NCBI RefSeq assembly: GCF_900148505.1
Contig: NZ_FRXO01000002.1
Location: forward strand, 620,001 to 684,000
Source: Pseudoxanthobacter soli DSM 19599
Lineage (GTDB): Bacteria; Pseudomonadota; Alphaproteobacteria; Rhizobiales; Segnochrobactraceae
Reading direction: 5' to 3'
DNA: 64,000 bases
Positions 19,015 through 30,436 of this stretch are shown here, piece after piece. The stretch's first letter is position 1. The number at the start of each line of letters is the position of its first letter. The position numbers and the translations under genes are program-made. The notes under the pieces are model-generated. The model did no database searches, was not told the DNA's origin, and saw only the letters and a list, made by a program, of their open reading frames with translations.

Positions 19015-20352
19015 TCAGTAGTGGTAGGCCGACTCGCCGTGGGACGAGACGTCGAGGCCCTCGCGCTCGGCTTCCACCGGGACCCGCAGGCCGACGATCA
19101 GGTCGATGACCTTGAAGATGATCAGCGAGCCGATGCCGGTCCACAGCAGGGTGACGACGATCGCCTTGATCTGCACGAACACCTGATGGCCCATGGAGTA
19201 GCCGTCGAGGCCGACGCCGCCGAGAGCCGGCGAAACCAGGATGCCGGTGGCGATGGCGCCGACGATGCCGCCGATGCCGTGCACGCCGAACACGTCCAGG
19301 CTGTCGTCATAGCCGAGCGAGTTCTTCACCGTGGAGACGAAGAAGTAGCAGATCGGGCTGACGACGAGGCCGAGGACGATGGCGCCCATCGGGCCGACGA
19401 AGCCGGCGGCCGGGGTGACGGCGACGAGGCCGGCAACCGCGCCGGAAGCCGCGCCGAGCATGCTCGGCTTGCCGCGGGCGATGGCCTCGACGACGGCCCA
19501 GGAGACGATGGCGGCGGCGGTGGCGGTGAAGGTGGTGATCATCGCCAGCGAAGCGGTGCCGTTGGCGGCGAGCGCCGAGCCGGCATTGAAGCCGAACCAG
19601 CCGACCCACAGCAGCGAGGCGCCGACCATGGTGAGGGTCATGGAGTGCGGCGGAAGCGCTTCCTTGCCGTAGCCGATGCGCTTGCCGACCAGAATGGCGC
19701 CCACGAGACCGGCCACACCGGCGTTGATGTGAACGACGGTGCCGCCGGCGAAGTCAAGCGCGCCCCAGTCGAAGATCAGGCTGCCAGCGCCGCCCCACAC
19801 CATGTGCGCGATCGGGAAGTAGACGAAGGTCGCCCACAGGATCGCGAACAGGATGACCGCGGAGAACTTCATGCGCTCGGCGAAGGCACCGACCGCCAGA
19901 GCCGGCGTGATGGCCGCGAAGGTCATCTGGAAGCAGATGAAGACATATTCCGGAATGGTGCCCGAGACGGAGGCCGGCGTGACCCCGGCGAGGAACAGCT
20001 TCTCGAAGCCGCCGATGAAGGCGTTGCCGCTGGTGAAGGAGAGGCTGTAGCCGTACACGCACCAAACGACCACCAGCACCGCGGTGATCGTCAGCACCTG
20101 CATCAGCACCGACAGCATGTTCTTGGTGCGCACCAGGCCGCCGTAGAACAGCGCCAGGCCCGGAATGGTCATCAGGAGCACCAGCACCGTCGAAACCATC
20201 ATCCAGGCGGTGTCGCCGGTGTTGATCGTCGGCACGGCCGGAGCCGCCGGCGCGGCGGGTGCCGCGGCATCCTGCGCAAACGCCACGCCCGTGGCGAGCA
20301 AGGTAAACGCCGAGGCTGGCAGCAGCCGGCGCGTGAGGGCCGTAAGGGACAT
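19015..20352 (-). CDS. amtB: Ammonium transporter
   Basis: The protein has 445 residues from ATG at 20352, with a strong AAGGAGAGAG ribosome binding site. An N-terminal signal peptide (LLPASAFTLLATGVAFA) is followed by an Ala/Pro-rich spacer and about eleven membrane helices. Family marks are WMMVSTVLVLLMTIPGLALFY, the conserved pore stretch FAGGTVVHINAG with its histidine, and LDVFGVHGIGG with the second pore histidine. The trimeric channel conducts ammonium and is blocked by unmodified GlnK. It is 47 bp downstream of glnK and ends before a strong terminator. Confidence 0.97.
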   Translation of the reverse strand: MSLTALTRRLLPASAFTLLATGVAFAQDAAAPAAPAAPAVPTINTGDTAWMMVSTVLVLLMTIPGLALFYGGLVRTKNMLSVLMQVLTITAVLVVVWCVYGYSLSFTSGNAFIGGFEKLFLAGVTPASVSGTIPEYVFICFQMTFAAITPALAVGAFAERMKFSAVILFAILWATFVYFPIAHMVWGGAGSLIFDWGALDFAGGTVVHINAGVAGLVGAILVGKRIGYGKEALPPHSMTLTMVGASLLWVGWFGFNAGSALAANGTASLAMITTFTATAAAIVSWAVVEAIARGKPSMLGAASGAVAGLVAVTPAAGFVGPMGAIVLGLVVSPICYFFVSTVKNSLGYDDSLDVFGVHGIGGIVGAIATGILVSPALGGVGLDGYSMGHQVFVQIKAIVVTLLWTGIGSLIIFKVIDLIVGLRVPVEAEREGLDVSSHGESAYHY

Positions 20353-20399
20353 TACTTCTCTCTCCTTGGAAATTCGGGGGGAATGGCCAGGCGATCCGC

Positions 20400-21867
<1,468 letters not shown>

Positions 21868-21984
21868 TCATTGCTTCAATTTTATCCATGTCCACAGAAC
21901 GACCATCGATCCGAACCTTTCGTGCCGCATATATGCACTGCGTTCGACGCTTATTTGCCTAATAATGCGGCAGTTTGCGATCCG

Positions 21985-22854
21985 TCAGTCCCGGCCGTCA
22001 TTCAGTCGAACGACCCCCTCCTGAGCTGTCGAAGCGACAAGTCGGCCGTGCCGGTCGAACACCAGCCCCCGATTGAATCCACGGCCGCCGCCGACCGTCG
22101 GGCTGTCCTGGTCGTAGAGCAGCCAGTCGTCGGCCCTGAACGGGCGATGGAACCACATGGCGTGGTCGAGGCTTGCCAGCAGAAGGTCGGGATCGAACAC
22201 GCGCCGGCCGTGGGCGAACAGCGAGGTGTCGAGCAGCGTCAGGTCCGAGGCGTAGGCGAGCGCGCAGCGATGGATCGCCGGATCGTCCGGAAGCGGGCCG
22301 TTGACGCGGATCCACACCTTCTGGCGCGGCGGCAGCGGGGTGGAGGACACGTAGTGATCGATCTCGACGGGGCGGACCTCGATGGGACGGTCGCGCTGGA
22401 AATAGACCTTCACCACCGGCGGCAGGCTGTCGATCGAGGCGGCGAGAAGCTCGCGCTGGGTGGCGAGGCTTTCCGGCGGGGGCACGTCGGCCATCTCGAT
22501 CTGGTGGGAAAGTCCCTGCTCGTCGACGTGGTAGGAGGCCGACATCAGGAAGATCGGCTGCCCGTGCTGCACCGCCACCACCCGACGGGTGGCGAAGCTG
22601 CGGCCGTCGCGGATGCTCTCCACCTCGTAGACGATGGGAACCGACGGATCGCCGCCGCGCAGGAAATAGGCGTGGAGCGAATGGGCCTGGCGGCCGTCGT
22701 CCACGGTCTTGGAGGCGGCGACGAGCGCCTGGCCGATGACCTGGCCGCCGAACACGCGCTGCCAGCCGTCCTGCGGGCTATGGCCGCGGTAGAGGTTGTG
22801 TTCGATCCGTTCCAGATCGAGTATCGAAAGCAGGGCCGAGACGGCTCCGTTCAT
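21985..22854 (-). CDS. tesB: Acyl-CoA thioesterase II
   Basis: The 289-residue protein has two hot-dog domains, as in TesB. Typical stretches are RVFGGQVIGQALVAA near residue 33, HSLHAYFLRGGD near 58, and the C-terminal LLLASLDHAMWFHRPFRADDW with its conserved aspartate. It hydrolyses medium- and long-chain acyl-CoA to free acid and CoA. ATG at 22854 is preceded by GAGAGG. It stands alone on the minus strand, divergent from the UbiH-type gene. Confidence 0.93.
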   Translation of the reverse strand: MNGAVSALLSILDLERIEHNLYRGHSPQDGWQRVFGGQVIGQALVAASKTVDDGRQAHSLHAYFLRGGDPSVPIVYEVESIRDGRSFATRRVVAVQHGQPIFLMSASYHVDEQGLSHQIEMADVPPPESLATQRELLAASIDSLPPVVKVYFQRDRPIEVRPVEIDHYVSSTPLPPRQKVWIRVNGPLPDDPAIHRCALAYASDLTLLDTSLFAHGRRVFDPDLLLASLDHAMWFHRPFRADDWLLYDQDSPTVGGGRGFNRGLVFDRHGRLVASTAQEGVVRLNDGRD

Positions 22855-23063
22855 GAGAGGCCTCTCTACTTATATATAAGCACGTCTGCCGGCCATCGCG
22901 GCGAAGCCTGCCGGCCGGCGGGAGGGGTTGAGATGGGGCGCCCGGCGGGCACGGCGTGTCAAGCCGGCGCAACCGCGCGCAAGCGGCGGAGCCTGTCCGG
23001 TGTCCGCCGCAGAGGAGCAAGCGGCGAGGGCCGGGCCGGCGTTCGCCGCAGAGGAGATGGCAG

Positions 23064-24344
23064 ATGACGCGTCCGATGTCCGATGATCATGCCGCCGGCG
23101 CGGCGGGCCGGTCCCGCCCGGATGTGGCCGACGTGGCCGTGGGCGGGGGCGGATCGGTCGGGCTGACCGCGGCGCTCGCCATCCGCCATGCCGACCCGCG
23201 CGCCCGCGTCCTTCTGATCGATGCGCGGCCGCCGGCCGCCGACCAGCGCGGCCCGTCCGACGAGCGGGCGCTCGCCATTGCCGCCGCCGCGCGCCGGATG
23301 CTCACCCGCCTCGGCGTCTGGCACCGCGTCGAGGCGCTCGCCCAGCCCGTGCAGGAAATGGTGGTCACCGACAGCCGCCTGCGCGATCTCGTGCGCCCGG
23401 TGTTCCTGTCCTTCGACGGCGAGCTCGAACCCGGCGAGCCGTTCGTGCACATGGTGCCGGCCGGCGCCCTCTCGGCGGCGATCGCCGCCGCGGCGGTGGA
23501 AGCCGGCGTCGAGATCCTCGCGCCCGAGACCGTCTCGGACTTCGAGGCCGACGGCACCGGCATCACCATCCGCCTCGGCTCGGGAGCCGAACGGCGCGCG
23601 CGGCTCCTCGTGGCGGCGGACGGCGTCCGCTCGCGGCTGCGCGGGCTTGCCGGCATCGGCGTCGTCCGCAGCGACTACCGGCAGACCGCCATCGTGGTCA
23701 CGGTCGCCCACGAGCGGCCCCACGAGGGGCGTGCGGTGGAGCATTTCCTCCCGAGCGGTCCGTTCGCCATCCTGCCGCTCACCGGCAACCGGTCCTCGCT
23801 CGTCTGGACCGAGCGCACCGAGGAAGCCGAGCGGCTGATGAGCCTTGAGGACTTCACCTTCGAGATCGAGCTGGAGCGCCGTTTCGGCGGCGCGCTCGGC
23901 GCGGTCACCGTCGACGGACCGCGCCGCGCCCATCCGCTCGGGCTCACCCTCGTCCGCAGCTTCGTCGCCGACCGGTTCGCACTCGTCGGCGATGCCGCCC
24001 ACGGCATTCACCCCATCGCCGGACAGGGCCTCAACATGGGCTTCCGCGACGTCGCGGCGCTCGCCGAGGTCGTCGTCGAGGCGAGGCGCCTCGGCCTCGA
24101 TCCCGGCGCCGCCGACGTGCTGGCGCGCTACCAGAGCTGGCGCCGGTTCGACACGGTGGAGATGGGGCTCGTCACCGACGGCCTGAACCGGCTGTTCCGG
24201 ACGGACATCAATCCGCTCCGGGTCGCCCGCGACATCGGCCTCGGCATCGTCGACCGCCTGCCCGGCCTGAAGCGGCGCTTCATCCGCGAGGCCGCGGGCG
24301 TCGGCGGCACGCTGCCCCGGCTGATGCGCGGCGAGGCGATCTGA
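23064..24344 (+). CDS. UbiH/UbiF-type FAD-dependent ubiquinone hydroxylase
   Basis: The protein has 426 residues from ATG at 23064 behind GAGGAGATGG. The FAD-binding start is VADVAVGGGGSVGLTAALAI, a slightly unusual form of the GxGxxG loop. The second FAD motif DERALAIAAAA and the GD motif FALVGDAAHGIHPIAGQGLNMG are clear. Enzymes of this group (UbiH, UbiF, UbiI, UbiL, UbiM) hydroxylate the ubiquinone ring; which position is not decided by the sequence. Downstream genes run in the same direction but start after 89 bp. Confidence 0.88.
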   Translation: MTRPMSDDHAAGAAGRSRPDVADVAVGGGGSVGLTAALAIRHADPRARVLLIDARPPAADQRGPSDERALAIAAAARRMLTRLGVWHRVEALAQPVQEMVVTDSRLRDLVRPVFLSFDGELEPGEPFVHMVPAGALSAAIAAAAVEAGVEILAPETVSDFEADGTGITIRLGSGAERRARLLVAADGVRSRLRGLAGIGVVRSDYRQTAIVVTVAHERPHEGRAVEHFLPSGPFAILPLTGNRSSLVWTERTEEAERLMSLEDFTFEIELERRFGGALGAVTVDGPRRAHPLGLTLVRSFVADRFALVGDAAHGIHPIAGQGLNMGFRDVAALAEVVVEARRLGLDPGAADVLARYQSWRRFDTVEMGLVTDGLNRLFRTDINPLRVARDIGLGIVDRLPGLKRRFIREAAGVGGTLPRLMRGEAI

Positions 24345-24433
24345 CACCGCCCCCGCCGCGACACGACCGGCCGGGCGGCGTCCGGCCGCAAAAGGCGCCG
24401 CAGAGCGCCGGAGCACTTCAGGGAGGATGAGCC

Positions 24434-24625
24434 ATGGCCGGCACCTTTCACGCCCTCGTGCCGTTCGCGGTCGCCGCGGTGGCGATCGTGCTCGTCCTCG
24501 GGCTCGCCAACATGGTGCGCGGCGGCAGCCCGGTGCTGTCGCAGCGGCTGATGCGGCTTCGGGTCATCCTGCAGCTCGTCGCCATCGTCATCATCCTGAT
24601 GACGTTCCTGCTCGCGCGCCACTGA
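24434..24625 (+). CDS. Small two-helix membrane protein (HIG1-like)
   Basis: A 63-residue protein behind GGGAGGATGAGCC. It has two hydrophobic segments (VPFAVAAVAIVLVLGLANM and ILQLVAIVIILMTFLLA) joined by a basic loop with SQRLMRLRV, the signature of HIG1-like small membrane proteins found in many alphaproteobacteria. Eukaryotic HIG1 proteins bind respiratory complexes; the bacterial role is not established. It sits 52 bp upstream of the corrinoid adenosyltransferase gene. Confidence 0.8.
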   Translation: MAGTFHALVPFAVAAVAIVLVLGLANMVRGGSPVLSQRLMRLRVILQLVAIVIILMTFLLARH

Positions 24626-24677
24626 CGCCGGCACCTGCCGCGGGCGGCGCGCTCCCGATCCCTTCACGAGGCCCCGC

Positions 24678-25265
24678 ATGGTCGCACTCAACCGCATCTA
24701 TACCCGCACCGGCGACGACGGCTCGACCGGTCTCGCCAACGGCGAGCGCCGCTCCAAGGCCGACCTGCGCGTCGCCGCCTTCGGCACGGTGGACGAACTC
24801 AACGCCTGCCTCGGCCTCGCCCGGCTGTCGGCCGGCGCGGAACCCGATCTCGATGCCGCGCTCGGCCGCATCCAGAACGAGCTGTTCGATCTCGGCGCCG
24901 ATCTCGCCACCCCCGAGCCGCCGGAAGACGCCCCGCCGTCGCGGCGGGGGCCGGCGCTCAGGATCGTCGACGCCCAGGTCGCGCGCCTCGAAGCCGAGAT
25001 AGACGCCTGCAATTCCCGGCTTTCACCGCTGCGCTCGTTCATCCTGCCCGGCGGCTCGCCGCTCGCCGCCCACCTCCACCTCGCCCGCACGGTGTGCCGC
25101 CGCGCGGAGCGCGAGATCGTGGCGCTCGCGGAGCGCGAGCCAGTCGGCGAGGCGGCGGTGCGCTACGTCAACCGCCTGTCGGATTATCTCTTCGTCGCCG
25201 CCCGTCTCGCCAATGCCGACGGCACCCGCGACATATTGTGGATTCCAGGCGCGACAAGGACTTGA
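24678..25265 (+). CDS. Cob(I)yrinic acid a,c-diamide adenosyltransferase, PduO type
   Basis: The 195-residue enzyme makes adenosylcobalamin from ATP and cob(I)alamin. The ATP-binding N-terminal motif is RIYTRTGDDGSTGL. The family stretch GTVDELNACLGLAR is near residue 38, and the C-terminal VCRRAEREIVAL and YVNRLSDYLFVAARL are both typical. It may serve methylmalonyl-CoA mutase or another B12 enzyme elsewhere in the genome. 3-Hydroxybutyryl-CoA dehydrogenase follows. Confidence 0.94.
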   Translation: MVALNRIYTRTGDDGSTGLANGERRSKADLRVAAFGTVDELNACLGLARLSAGAEPDLDAALGRIQNELFDLGADLATPEPPEDAPPSRRGPALRIVDAQVARLEAEIDACNSRLSPLRSFILPGGSPLAAHLHLARTVCRRAEREIVALAEREPVGEAAVRYVNRLSDYLFVAARLANADGTRDILWIPGATRT

Positions 25266-25433
25266 GGCGCGGACCGGCGGCGGGCCGCGTTGACACCGCT
25301 CGCCGCGCGACGCTACCGTTCGCGCGACCGATCCAAAGGCCGGCGACCGGCTGAAGCCCGCACCCGGCACGCCCGGAGCAGACCTCGGGACAACGGGTGC
25401 GAGGCGACGCGGACCATGGTGGAAAAGCAGACG

Positions 25434-26315
25434 ATGGCGGAAGAACTGAAGACCATCGGCATCATCGGTGCCGGGCAGATGGGCAGCGGCATCGTGCATG
25501 TCTGCGCGCTCAGCGGCTACGACGTCATGATCTACGACGTCTCGACCGAGCGCATCCAGTCCGGGCTCGCCACCATCACCGGCAACATGAACCGGCAGGT
25601 CTCCAAGGGCCTGATCACCGAGGAAGCCCGCCGCGAGGCGCTCTCGCGCATCCGCCCGGCGGAAAATCTCGACGCGCTGGCCGATGTCGACCTCATCATC
25701 GAGTCGGCCACCGAGAACGAGCAGGTCAAGCGCAAGATCTTCAGCCAGGTCTCCCCGGTGCTGAAACCCGAGGCGATGCTGGCCACCAACACCTCGTCGA
25801 TCTCGATCACGCGGCTCGCCGCGGCCACCGACCGGCCGGAGCGCTTCATCGGCATCCACTTCATGAACCCGGTTCCGATCATGGAACTGGTCGAGCTGGT
25901 GCGCGGCATCGCCACCGAGGACGAGACCTTCGAGACCGCCAAGCTGTTCGTGAAGCGGCTCGGCAAGACCGCGGCGGTGGCCGAGGACTTCCCGGCCTTC
26001 ATGGTCAACCGCATCCTGCTGCCGATGATCAACGAGGCGATCTACACGCTCTACGAGGGCGTCGGCACGGTGGAGGCCATCGACACCGCCATGCGGCTCG
26101 GCGCCAACCATCCGATGGGACCGCTGCAGCTCGCCGACTTCATCGGCCTCGATACCTGCCTGTCGATCATGCAGGTGCTGCACGAGGGGCTGGCCGATTC
26201 CAAATACCGCCCCTGTCCGCTGCTGGTGAAATATGTCGAGGCCGGCTGGCTCGGCCGCAAGACCCACCGCGGCTTCTACGACTATCGCGGCGAGAAGCCC
26301 GTCCCGACGCGCTGA
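25434..26315 (+). CDS. 3-Hydroxybutyryl-CoA dehydrogenase
   Basis: The protein has 293 residues from ATG at 25434 (MAEELKTIGIIGAG), chosen because GGTGGAAAAG lies upstream and the length matches the family. An ATG at 25416 adds six residues. The NAD-binding motif is GIIGAGQMGSGIVHVCA. The catalytic region has ATNTSSISITRLA and IGIHFMNPVPIMELVE with the catalytic His, and the C-terminal domain has GANHPMGPLQLADFIGLD. It interconverts acetoacetyl-CoA and 3-hydroxybutyryl-CoA, in poly-3-hydroxybutyrate or butyrate metabolism. Confidence 0.95.
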   Translation: MAEELKTIGIIGAGQMGSGIVHVCALSGYDVMIYDVSTERIQSGLATITGNMNRQVSKGLITEEARREALSRIRPAENLDALADVDLIIESATENEQVKRKIFSQVSPVLKPEAMLATNTSSISITRLAAATDRPERFIGIHFMNPVPIMELVELVRGIATEDETFETAKLFVKRLGKTAAVAEDFPAFMVNRILLPMINEAIYTLYEGVGTVEAIDTAMRLGANHPMGPLQLADFIGLDTCLSIMQVLHEGLADSKYRPCPLLVKYVEAGWLGRKTHRGFYDYRGEKPVPTR

Positions 26316-26367
26316 ACCGCGCCGCGGTCGGCATCCCGCCGCCGCACGGCGAAGCCGGAAGCCGTCC

Positions 26368-27072
26368 TCAGGACGCCCCGGCCGCCTTCGGCGCCGTCTG
26401 CGCCAGCGCCTCGCCGATCAGGCCGACCGCGTCCGGGCTGTCCCACTCCGCCGGCCCGTGCATCACGCCGAGGGTGCAGCCCGACGAATCGACCAGCACC
26501 GTCGTCGGCAGTCCCACCGCGTGGCCGCGCGATTTCAGGTCGTTGAACACCTTCATCGTCGGATCGGAATAGAGCTTCAGGGCGGAGATGTTCTCCTCCT
26601 TCAGGAAGCGCCCGGCGCGGCCGTCGTCGCGGGTGTCGACATTGACCGCCACCACCTCGAACCGGTCGGAACCGTGCGCCGCCTCCAGCCGGTCGAGCGC
26701 CGGCATTTCCGCGCGGCACGGCACGCACCACGTCGCCCAGAGATTGACGAGGGCGATGCGGCCCGGCACGTCGCCGAGCACGGCCTTGAGGGTCGTCGGC
26801 GTGCCGTCGGGGCCGCGGAAGGCCAGCCCGCCGGCGTCGACCGGCCCGCCGGAGGTGATGAACGCCGCGACGTCGCCCTTGGCGAACGGCGCGAGCGCGC
26901 GCGACACGGCGACCGATCCGGCGCATTCCGCCGGCACTGCGTTGCCACCGGCCATGTTCATCCCGTATACCGCCACGAGCCCGGCGGCGATGCCCGCTGC
27001 CGCCACCCCGGCGACGATGCCGGCGCGACGCCGGTGCGTTACCGTCTTCCTGGTCCCGCTTTCGTCCGTCAT
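26368..27072 (-). CDS. tlpA: TlpA-type thiol:disulfide interchange protein
   Basis: The protein has 234 residues from ATG at 27072. An N-terminal membrane anchor (AGIVAGVAAAGIAAGLVAVYGM) puts the thioredoxin domain in the periplasm. The active site is NLWATWCVPCRAEMPAL, with CxxC followed by the cis-proline region GLPTTVLVD. TlpA reduces cysteines in cytochrome oxidase copper-site assembly. It is divergent from argH, an arrangement widespread in Hyphomicrobiales. Confidence 0.92.
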   Translation of the reverse strand: MTDESGTRKTVTHRRRAGIVAGVAAAGIAAGLVAVYGMNMAGGNAVPAECAGSVAVSRALAPFAKGDVAAFITSGGPVDAGGLAFRGPDGTPTTLKAVLGDVPGRIALVNLWATWCVPCRAEMPALDRLEAAHGSDRFEVVAVNVDTRDDGRAGRFLKEENISALKLYSDPTMKVFNDLKSRGHAVGLPTTVLVDSSGCTLGVMHGPAEWDSPDAVGLIGEALAQTAPKAAGAS

Positions 27073-27137
27073 GACAGCCTCGCTCCGCAGGATAGATTGA
27101 CCGGACCCGGGTTCGCACAGATCGAGGATGCCACGCA

Positions 27138-28544
27138 ATGAGCAACCGCATGTGGGGCGGGCGCTTCGCCACCGGCCCGGACGCCATCATGGCGGAAATC
27201 AACGCCTCGATCGATTTCGACAAGACCCTCTACCGGCAGGACATCGCCGGTTCCAAGGCCCATGTCGCCATGCTCGCCAAACAGGGCATCATCGCGGCGG
27301 AGGACGCCGCGCGCATCGACGAGGGCCTGGATGCGGTCCGCGCGGAGATCGATTCGGGCGGGTTCACGTTCTCCCGCGAGCTTGAAGACATCCACATGAA
27401 CGTGGAGAAGCGCCTCGCCGACCTGATCGGTCCGGCGGCCGGCCGGCTTCACACCGCCCGCTCGCGCAACGACCAGGTCGCGACCGATTTCCGCCTCTGG
27501 GTGCGCGACACCATCGACGATCTCGATTCCGCGCTCGCCGACCTGCAGGTCGCCCTCCTCGACAAGGCCGAGGCCCACGCCGCCACGGTGATGCCGGGCT
27601 TCACCCATCTCCAGACCGCCCAGCCGGTGACCTTCGGCCACCACCTGATGGCCTATGTCGAGATGATCGGCCGCGACCGCGGCCGGTTCCAGGATGCCCG
27701 CGCCCGCCTCAACGAATGCCCGCTCGGCGCCGCCGCCCTCGCCGGCACCTCGTTCCCCATCGACCGCTTCGCCACCGCCGCCGCGCTCGGCTTCGACCGG
27801 CCGACCGCGAACTCGCTCGATTCGGTGTCCGACCGCGACTTCGCGCTCGAAACCCTGTCCGCCGCCTCCATCGCGGCGATGCACCTGTCGCGCCTCGCCG
27901 AGGAAATCGTGATCTGGTGCTCGGCGCCGTTCGGCTTCATCCGGCTGTCCGACCGCTTCACCACCGGCTCGTCGATCATGCCGCAGAAGCGCAATCCGGA
28001 CGCCGCCGAACTCGCCCGCGCCAAGACCGGCCGCATCATCGGGGCGCTCAACACGCTCCTGATCGTGATGAAGGGCCTGCCGCTCGCCTATGCCAAGGAC
28101 ATGCAGGAGGACAAGGAGCCGACCTTCGACGCGCTGTCCTCGCTGTCGCTGGTAATCGCGGCCTCCGCCGGCATGGTGCGCGACCTGGAACCCGACGCGA
28201 AGGCGATGAAGAAGGCGGCGGGCGGCGGCTATTCCACCGCGACCGACCTCGCCGACTGGCTGGTGCGCGTGATCGGGATGCCGTTCCGCGAGGCCCACCA
28301 CGTCACCGGCCGCATCGTGGCGGCCGCCGCGGAAGCGGGGCTGCCGCTCGACCGGGTCCCGCTCGCCACCATGCAGGCGGTCGACGACCGCATCACCGAG
28401 GCGGTGTTCGACGTCCTCACTGTGGATCGCTCGGTGAAGAGCCGCACCTCCCATGGCGGCACGGCGCCGGCCAACGTGCGGCGCGAGATCCGCGCGTGGC
28501 GGCGGCGGCTGGCGAAAGAGGCGAAGGCCCTTCAGGGCGCGTGA
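27138..28544 (+). CDS. argH: Argininosuccinate lyase
   Basis: The 468-residue cytosolic enzyme splits argininosuccinate into arginine and fumarate, the last step of arginine synthesis. It begins [15 protein letters not shown]. The family signature [15 protein letters not shown] is near residue 280, and [16 protein letters not shown] and [17 protein letters not shown] are also present. It is divergent from tlpA by 65 bp and followed by lptM and lysA on the same strand. Confidence 0.98.
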   Translation: MSNRMWGGRFATGPDAIMAEINASIDFDKTLYRQDIAGSKAHVAMLAKQGIIAAEDAARIDEGLDAVRAEIDSGGFTFSRELEDIHMNVEKRLADLIGPAAGRLHTARSRNDQVATDFRLWVRDTIDDLDSALADLQVALLDKAEAHAATVMPGFTHLQTAQPVTFGHHLMAYVEMIGRDRGRFQDARARLNECPLGAAALAGTSFPIDRFATAAALGFDRPTANSLDSVSDRDFALETLSAASIAAMHLSRLAEEIVIWCSAPFGFIRLSDRFTTGSSIMPQKRNPDAAELARAKTGRIIGALNTLLIVMKGLPLAYAKDMQEDKEPTFDALSSLSLVIAASAGMVRDLEPDAKAMKKAAGGGYSTATDLADWLVRVIGMPFREAHHVTGRIVAAAAEAGLPLDRVPLATMQAVDDRITEAVFDVLTVDRSVKSRTSHGGTAPANVRREIRAWRRRLAKEAKALQGA

Positions 28545-28771
28545 GCCGAAGGCCCTTCAGGGCGCATGAGCCGTTGCGTCTCGCCTCGCGGGCGCGACTG
28601 CGCTATTGGTCTCGTCTTCCCGGAAAATTTCCCGGCCGGATGGCTCGCCCACCGAAAGGGAAAGGTTCCGTATGCAAGAGCTTCTGTATAGTCCTGCCGT
28701 CCGGATCGGTTCGAGCCGGGCGGGTGTGCGTTCGGTTTCCGGCCGGCAGCGGCATGACGGAGGCGCCAGCC

Positions 28772-29029
28772 GTGAGGAGCGACAGCTTGGGTGACAGCGT
28801 CAACGGGATTGCGGGCCGCGCGGCGGCCGGCAGGCGGGGCGGGGCACGGCGCACGCCGCTCGCCGTCGGGCTCGCCGTCGTTCTCGTCGCGACCTTCGCG
28901 CTCGCCGGCTGCGGCCGTCGCAGCGCCCCGGAAACCCCGCCGGGGGTGAAGCCGCCCGCCGGCTCCGTCGACCGCGGCAACGGCATCTACGCGCCGCCGC
29001 GAAAATTCATCCTCGATCCGCTGCTGTGA
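28772..29029 (+). CDS. lptM: LptM-type small lipoprotein
   Basis: An 85-residue lipoprotein from GTG at 28772, chosen because a perfect GGAGG lies eight bases upstream. An ATG at 28754 in the same frame has none. The lipobox is FALAGC, giving a lipid-modified Cys. The mature part (GRRSAPETPP...APPRKFILDPLL) matches the short Lipoprotein_N/LptM family found between argH and lysA. LptM helps the LptD outer-membrane translocon to mature. The LptA, LptB and LptC genes are elsewhere in this window. Confidence 0.88.
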   Translation: MRSDSLGDSVNGIAGRAAAGRRGGARRTPLAVGLAVVLVATFALAGCGRRSAPETPPGVKPPAGSVDRGNGIYAPPRKFILDPLL

Positions 29030-29164
29030 TCCGCGGCGGCCGGGGGATTTCCCGTCGGTCGGGTATCGATCCGAAGGACGGGAAAGCGCTCCGCAGACGC
29101 TGAGTTGAGCCGTTCCTCGGCCGCCGGTCCGGCGGCCGGCATCCGATCTTGTGAGTTTCCGGCC

Positions 29165-30436
29165 GTGAACCATTTCGAATACAGGGACGGCATCCTTCAT
29201 GCCGAAGACGTCGCGGTGCCCGAGATCGCCGCCGCGGTCGGCACGCCCGTGTACATCTATTCCACCGCGACCATCGAGCGGCACTTCCGCGTGTTCTCCG
29301 CGGCGATGGACGGCCTGCCGACCCTCGTCTGCTACGCCATGAAGGCGAATTCCAACCAGGCGGTGCTGAAGACGCTCGCCCGCCTCGGCGCCGGCATGGA
29401 TGTGGTCTCGGAAGGCGAGCTGCGCCGCGCCGTCGCCGCCGGCGTGCCGGGAAACCGCATCGTGTTCTCCGGCGTCGCCAAGACCCGGCACGAGATGGCC
29501 TACGGTCTCGCCCAGGACATCCTCTGCTTCAACGTCGAATCCCTGCCCGAACTGGAGCGGCTGTCCGAGGTCGCGAGCGCCGAGGGCCGCACCGCCCGCG
29601 TCTCGCTGCGCATCAATCCCGATGTCGACGCCATGACGCACGCCAAGATCTCGACGGGGAAGGCGGAGAACAAGTTCGGCATCCCCTGGCAGGACGCCCG
29701 CGCCGCCTATGCCCGCGCCGCCGCGCTGCCGGGGCTCGAGGTCGCCGGCATCGACATGCACATCGGCTCGCAGATCACCGAGCTCGCGCCGTTCGATGCG
29801 GCGTTCTCCCGGCTCGGCGAACTCATCACTGCGCTGCGCGGCGACGGTCACGCCATCGAGCATGTCGATCTCGGCGGCGGCCTCGGCATTCCCTATGACG
29901 ACGACGCGGCGACCCCGCCCGATCCCGCCGCCTATGGCGCGGTCGTGAAGCGCCACGCCAACCGGCTCGGCTGCCGCGTGCTGTTCGAGCCCGGCCGGCT
30001 GATTGTCGGCAATGCCGGCATCCTCGTCAGCGAGGTCGTCTATGTGAAGCATGGCGCCGCCAAGACCTTCGTCATCGTCGATGCCGGCATGAACGATCTC
30101 GTGCGGCCGACCCTCTACGACGCGCACCACGAGATCCGCCCGGTCGACCAGCGCGCCGCGTCCGCCGACCGCGCGGTGGTCGACGTGGTCGGGCCGGTGT
30201 GCGAGTCCGGCGATTTCCTCGCCCAGAAGCGCCGCCTGCCCGCGGTCGCGGAGGGCGATCTCGTCGCGGTGTTCTCGGCCGGCGCCTATGGCGCCGTGCA
30301 GGCCTCGACCTACAACAGCCGCCTGCTGGTGCCCGAGGTGCTGGTTTCCGGCGATGCCTGGGCGGTGGTGCGTCCCCGCCCGACCTATGACGAGCTGATC
30401 GGCCTCGACCGCCTTCCCGCGTGGCTCGAAGACTGA
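29165..30436 (+). CDS. lysA: Diaminopimelate decarboxylase
   Basis: The protein has 423 residues from GTG at 29165 (MNHFEYRDGILHAEDV). The PLP-dependent enzyme makes lysine from meso-diaminopimelate. The PLP lysine is in CYAMKANSN near residue 60. Other fold-III marks are GIDMHIGSQI, HVDLGGGLGIPY, FEPGRLIVGNAG and GPVCESGDFLA with the Cys that reaches the other subunit. It follows lptM by 135 bp and probably shares its transcript. Confidence 0.97.
   Translation: MNHFEYRDGILHAEDVAVPEIAAAVGTPVYIYSTATIERHFRVFSAAMDGLPTLVCYAMKANSNQAVLKTLARLGAGMDVVSEGELRRAVAAGVPGNRIVFSGVAKTRHEMAYGLAQDILCFNVESLPELERLSEVASAEGRTARVSLRINPDVDAMTHAKISTGKAENKFGIPWQDARAAYARAAALPGLEVAGIDMHIGSQITELAPFDAAFSRLGELITALRGDGHAIEHVDLGGGLGIPYDDDAATPPDPAAYGAVVKRHANRLGCRVLFEPGRLIVGNAGILVSEVVYVKHGAAKTFVIVDAGMNDLVRPTLYDAHHEIRPVDQRAASADRAVVDVVGPVCESGDFLAQKRRLPAVAEGDLVAVFSAGAYGAVQASTYNSRLLVPEVLVSGDAWAVVRPRPTYDELIGLDRLPAWLED

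Noticed and set aside
21912-21927. Sigma-54 site upstream of the second PII gene
   Set aside because: The -24 part is near consensus but the -12 GC is missing; not listed as a separate feature.
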